Assembly (NCBI GenBank): GCA_017556045.1 | Contig: JAFZFF010000069.1 | Span: 1-63,833, forward strand | Reading direction: 5' to 3' | Source: Bacteroidaceae bacterium | GTDB taxonomy: Bacteria; Bacteroidota; Bacteroidia; Bacteroidales; Bacteroidaceae | DNA length: 63,833 nt | Part shown: piece after piece, positions 61,277-63,833 of the stretch | Position numbering within the stretch: the stretch's first letter is position 1 | Layout of the letters: every line of letters starts with the position of its first letter | Translations under genes and position numbers: made by a program | The notes under the pieces: model-generated | The model's input: the letters and a program-made list of their open reading frames with translations, nothing else | Databases searched by the model: none | Told to the model about the DNA's origin: nothing

Positions 61277-63829
61277 TTAGAACCAACGAACGTAGCAGAA
61301 GTCCTGACGGTGAGGCAGGTCTGCGTTCTTAGGATACATACGGTATGCAACCTTGAAGAAGCCAGCGTTGTTAACAGTACGTGTGCACTCGAAGGTGTGT
61401 ACGTTGTTCTCCTTCTTCACGAGCTCCAAGGTATCGATGCAGTGGATGTGCTCCTTACCCTCAGAGTCAGTTGAGATAGTTACGCACTCTACGCCTACTG
61501 CATCGTCGAGACCCTTCTCGTCGAGTACTACAGTGAGCTTAACCTCGCTACCGCTGGTTACATCGAGCTCAGCTACGTTAGTAGCAGAGAGTACTTCGAT
61601 AGCATCCCAACGCTCAGCTACAGTCTCCTTCCAAGCTGCGATCTCCTTAGCCTTAGCGTTATCGTTAGCTGAGAGAGTTGCGAAACGGCTACCGAGCTTG
61701 TTGTAGAACTTGGTGTAGTAGTCATCGAGCTGACGCTTCATGGTGTAGTGAGGAGCGATCTGTGCGATTGAGTTCTTAACAACCTGGATCCAACCCTCAG
61801 AGTAGCCCTTAGCATTCTTGTTGTAGTAGAGAGGCACGATCTCGTTCTCGAGGATGCTGTAGATAGTAGCAGCATCGAGCTGGTCTTGGTAATCCTGGTT
61901 CTGATAGGTGCGCTTCTCAGTGAGTGCCCAACCTGCACCGGGACGATAGCCCTCGAGCCACCAACCATCGAGTACAGAGAAGTTTACAACACCGTTCATC
62001 AACGCCTTCTCACCTGATGTACCAGATGCCTCGAGAGGACGTGTGGGAGTGTTCAACCAGATATCTACACCTGATACCAAGCGACGTGCGAGCTGCATGT
62101 CGTAGTTCTCAAGGAAGATGATCTTGCCGAGGAACTCAGGACGACGTGAGATCTCGATGATCTTCTTGATAAGACCCTGACCTGCACCATCGTGGGGGTG
62201 AGCCTTACCGGTGAAGAGGAACTGTACGGGGTAGTCGGGGTTGTTTACGATCTTAGCCAAACGCTCGAGGTCGGTGAAGAGGAGGTGTGCACGCTTGTAA
62301 GTAGCGAAACGACGACCGAAACCGATAAGAAGTGCGTTGGGGTTGATCTTCTGCATGAGTGATACTACACGTGAAGGATCACCCTGGTTCTTCAACCAGC
62401 TCTGACGGAACTCCTCGCGGATGTAAGCGATGAGCTTATTCTTCAAGCCCTGACGTGTCTCCCAGATGGTCTCGTCAGATACGTTGTAGATAGCCTCCCA
62501 GATGCTCTGGTTTGACTGGTCGCCAAGGAAGGTCTTGTCGAACTTCTTGGTGTAGAGGTTCTTCCACTCTGAAGCTACCCATGTGGGGAAGTGAACACCG
62601 TTGGTAACGTAACCTACGTGGTTCTCCTCGGGATAGTAACCCTTCCAGATGCCAGAGAACATATCCTGTGACACCTTACCGTGGAGCCAGCTCACACCGT
62701 TAACCTCCTGACAGGTGTTACATGCGAAGGTTGACATGCAGAAACGCTCGTTCTTGTCACCGGGGTTGATACGACCGAGGTCCATGAGCTCATCCCAAGA
62801 GATACCGAGCTGCTGAGCATAGCCGCTCATGTACTTGCCGAAGAGACCCTCATCGAAGTAGTCGTGACCAGCGGGTACGGGAGTGTGTACGGTGTAAAGA
62901 CCTGATGCACGCACGAGCTCCATTGCCTGGTTGAAGGTGAGGCCCTGCTTGATGTAGTCGGTCAAACGATAGAGGTTGCAGAGTGCTGCGTGACCCTCGT
63001 TACAGTGGTAAACGTCCTTGGTGATGCCCATAGCCTTGAGTGTGAGCATACCACCGATACCGAGGAGGATCTCCTGCTTGAGGCGGTTCTCCCAATCACC
63101 ACCATAGAGCTGGAAGGTGATGGGGCGGTCAAACTCAGAGTTGAGCTCATTGTCAGTGTCGAGCAAGTACAAGGGCACACGACCTACCTGTACCTTCCAT
63201 ACGTAAGCGTAAACCTGATAGTTGATATAGGGCACAGCTACTACGAGGGGCTTGCCGTTCTCGTCCATCACGCGCTCCAAGGGGAGGTTGGGGAAGTTTG
63301 AAGCCTCATAGTTAGCGATCTGCTGACCGTCCATAGAGAGGCTCTGTGTGAAGTAACCGTAACGATAGAGGAAACCTACAGCACACATATCTACGTTAGA
63401 GTCAGAAGCCTCCTTCAAGTAGTCACCAGCTAGTACGCCAAGACCACCAGAGTAGATACGAAGTACGTGTGTCAAGCCATACTCCATGCAGAAGTAAGCT
63501 ACTGAGGGACGCTCAGCGTTGGGCTTAACATCCATATACTCACGGAACATCTTGTACACGCCGTTGATACGAGCGAGTACTGCCTCGTCCTTAGAGAGCT
63601 CTACCAAGGCCTCAAAGCTGAGACGCTCGAGCATGAGCACAGGGTTGTGGCCACACTCTTTCCAAAGAGCGGGATTAAGGCTCTTGAACATGTCGCGAGC
63701 CTCAGGGGTCCATGACCACCAAATGTTGCGCGCCATCTCGCTCAAGCATGCAAGCTCAGCGGGAATGTGCGACTTAACGTTCACCTCTTTCCAAGCAGGT
63801 GCGTTTGAATTACTAACTTTAATTTTCAT
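61277..63829 (-). CDS. glgP: alpha-glucan (glycogen) phosphorylase
   Basis: 850 residues, complete with the start codon 4 bases inside the window end. It releases glucose-1-phosphate from alpha-1,4-glucans. It belongs to the shorter GT35 branch (thermophile/bacterial type): start [39 protein letters not shown], and PLP-binding [14 protein letters not shown] with the Lys. A C-terminal beta-rich addition (about 740-850, [16 protein letters not shown]) resembles the domain found in Bacteroidota members. It is the only glycogen gene in view. It probably uses stored glycogen or imported maltodextrins. Confidence 0.93.
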   Translation of the reverse strand: MKIKVSNSNAPAWKEVNVKSHIPAELACLSEMARNIWWSWTPEARDMFKSLNPALWKECGHNPVLMLERLSFEALVELSKDEAVLARINGVYKMFREYMDVKPNAERPSVAYFCMEYGLTHVLRIYSGGLGVLAGDYLKEASDSNVDMCAVGFLYRYGYFTQSLSMDGQQIANYEASNFPNLPLERVMDENGKPLVVAVPYINYQVYAYVWKVQVGRVPLYLLDTDNELNSEFDRPITFQLYGGDWENRLKQEILLGIGGMLTLKAMGITKDVYHCNEGHAALCNLYRLTDYIKQGLTFNQAMELVRASGLYTVHTPVPAGHDYFDEGLFGKYMSGYAQQLGISWDELMDLGRINPGDKNERFCMSTFACNTCQEVNGVSWLHGKVSQDMFSGIWKGYYPEENHVGYVTNGVHFPTWVASEWKNLYTKKFDKTFLGDQSNQSIWEAIYNVSDETIWETRQGLKNKLIAYIREEFRQSWLKNQGDPSRVVSLMQKINPNALLIGFGRRFATYKRAHLLFTDLERLAKIVNNPDYPVQFLFTGKAHPHDGAGQGLIKKIIEISRRPEFLGKIIFLENYDMQLARRLVSGVDIWLNTPTRPLEASGTSGEKALMNGVVNFSVLDGWWLEGYRPGAGWALTEKRTYQNQDYQDQLDAATIYSILENEIVPLYYNKNAKGYSEGWIQVVKNSIAQIAPHYTMKRQLDDYYTKFYNKLGSRFATLSANDNAKAKEIAAWKETVAERWDAIEVLSATNVAELDVTSGSEVKLTVVLDEKGLDDAVGVECVTISTDSEGKEHIHCIDTLELVKKENNVHTFECTRTVNNAGFFKVAYRMYPKNADLPHRQDFCYVRWF

Positions 63830-63833
63830 ATCA

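Overview
The window looks like a chromosomal stretch from a gut-type member of the order Bacteroidales, Prevotellaceae-like. The evidence is the many promoters of the Bacteroidota form TTTG-N19/20-TAnnTTTG, a Bacteroidota-type V-ATPase operon (E, DUF2764, A, B, D, I, K), the near absence of Shine-Dalgarno sequences, a Tat-like RRDFIK leader, LxxC lipoproteins, and IntDOT-like integrases in which the first catalytic Arg is not conserved. I cannot name the species.

Region 1 (1-25455) is accessory DNA. The last 54 codons plus stop of an unidentified protein gene occur three times as an almost identical 164-bp block (6-169, 13813-13976, 25292-25455). They bracket two integrated islands. Island 1 (about 170-13812) has an integrase next to copy 1, then a probable structured RNA (3071-3188), a gene of unknown function, a helicase-like protein whose P-loop lysine is missing, a DUF3871 protein, a RadC-like protein, a short second tyrosine recombinase, and an AT-rich cargo block of unknown, membrane, transglutaminase-like and lipoprotein genes. 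Island 2 (about 13977-25291) has its integrase at the opposite end, next to copy 3. It carries an HU-winged-helix protein preceded by four CGCGAT boxes spaced exactly 22 bp apart, two unknown genes, and a co-directional defence-like block: McrB-like AAA+, DUF2357/PD-(D/E)XK nuclease, Bro-N-Fic, Vsr and a Sir2 deacylase. Neither island shows a relaxase, so both probably depend on helpers for transfer.

Region 2 (25456-63833) is core chromosome: an ABC-F protein, a split chromate transporter pair, a SprT-like protease, a purple-acid-phosphatase-like enzyme, aroE, a YigZ-family protein, the V-ATPase operon (probably Na+-coupled), a Fur regulator, purM, a rhodanese lipoprotein, holA, an orphan HsdR_N protein, a multidomain secreted glycosidase, an FtsE-like ATPase, lysC-lysA, carA-carB, an S9 peptidase, an outer-membrane protein, an MFS transporter, Fe/Mn superoxide dismutase and alpha-glucan phosphorylase. 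Both strands are used, with Rho-independent hairpins at most convergent ends.

The points most worth a second look are: the tandem islands with long gene-end att repeats and arm-type sites; the structured RNA in island 1; the 22-bp-period box array; the McrBC/Fic/Vsr/Sir2 block; a CarA lacking both the nucleophile Cys and the catalytic His, with an interspersed repeat inside its coding sequence; a 56-codon ORF whose stop codon sits inside a terminator just upstream of carAB; and a MITE-like 423-bp element with about 100-bp inverted ends at 42298-42720. No tRNA, rRNA or CRISPR array was recognised.
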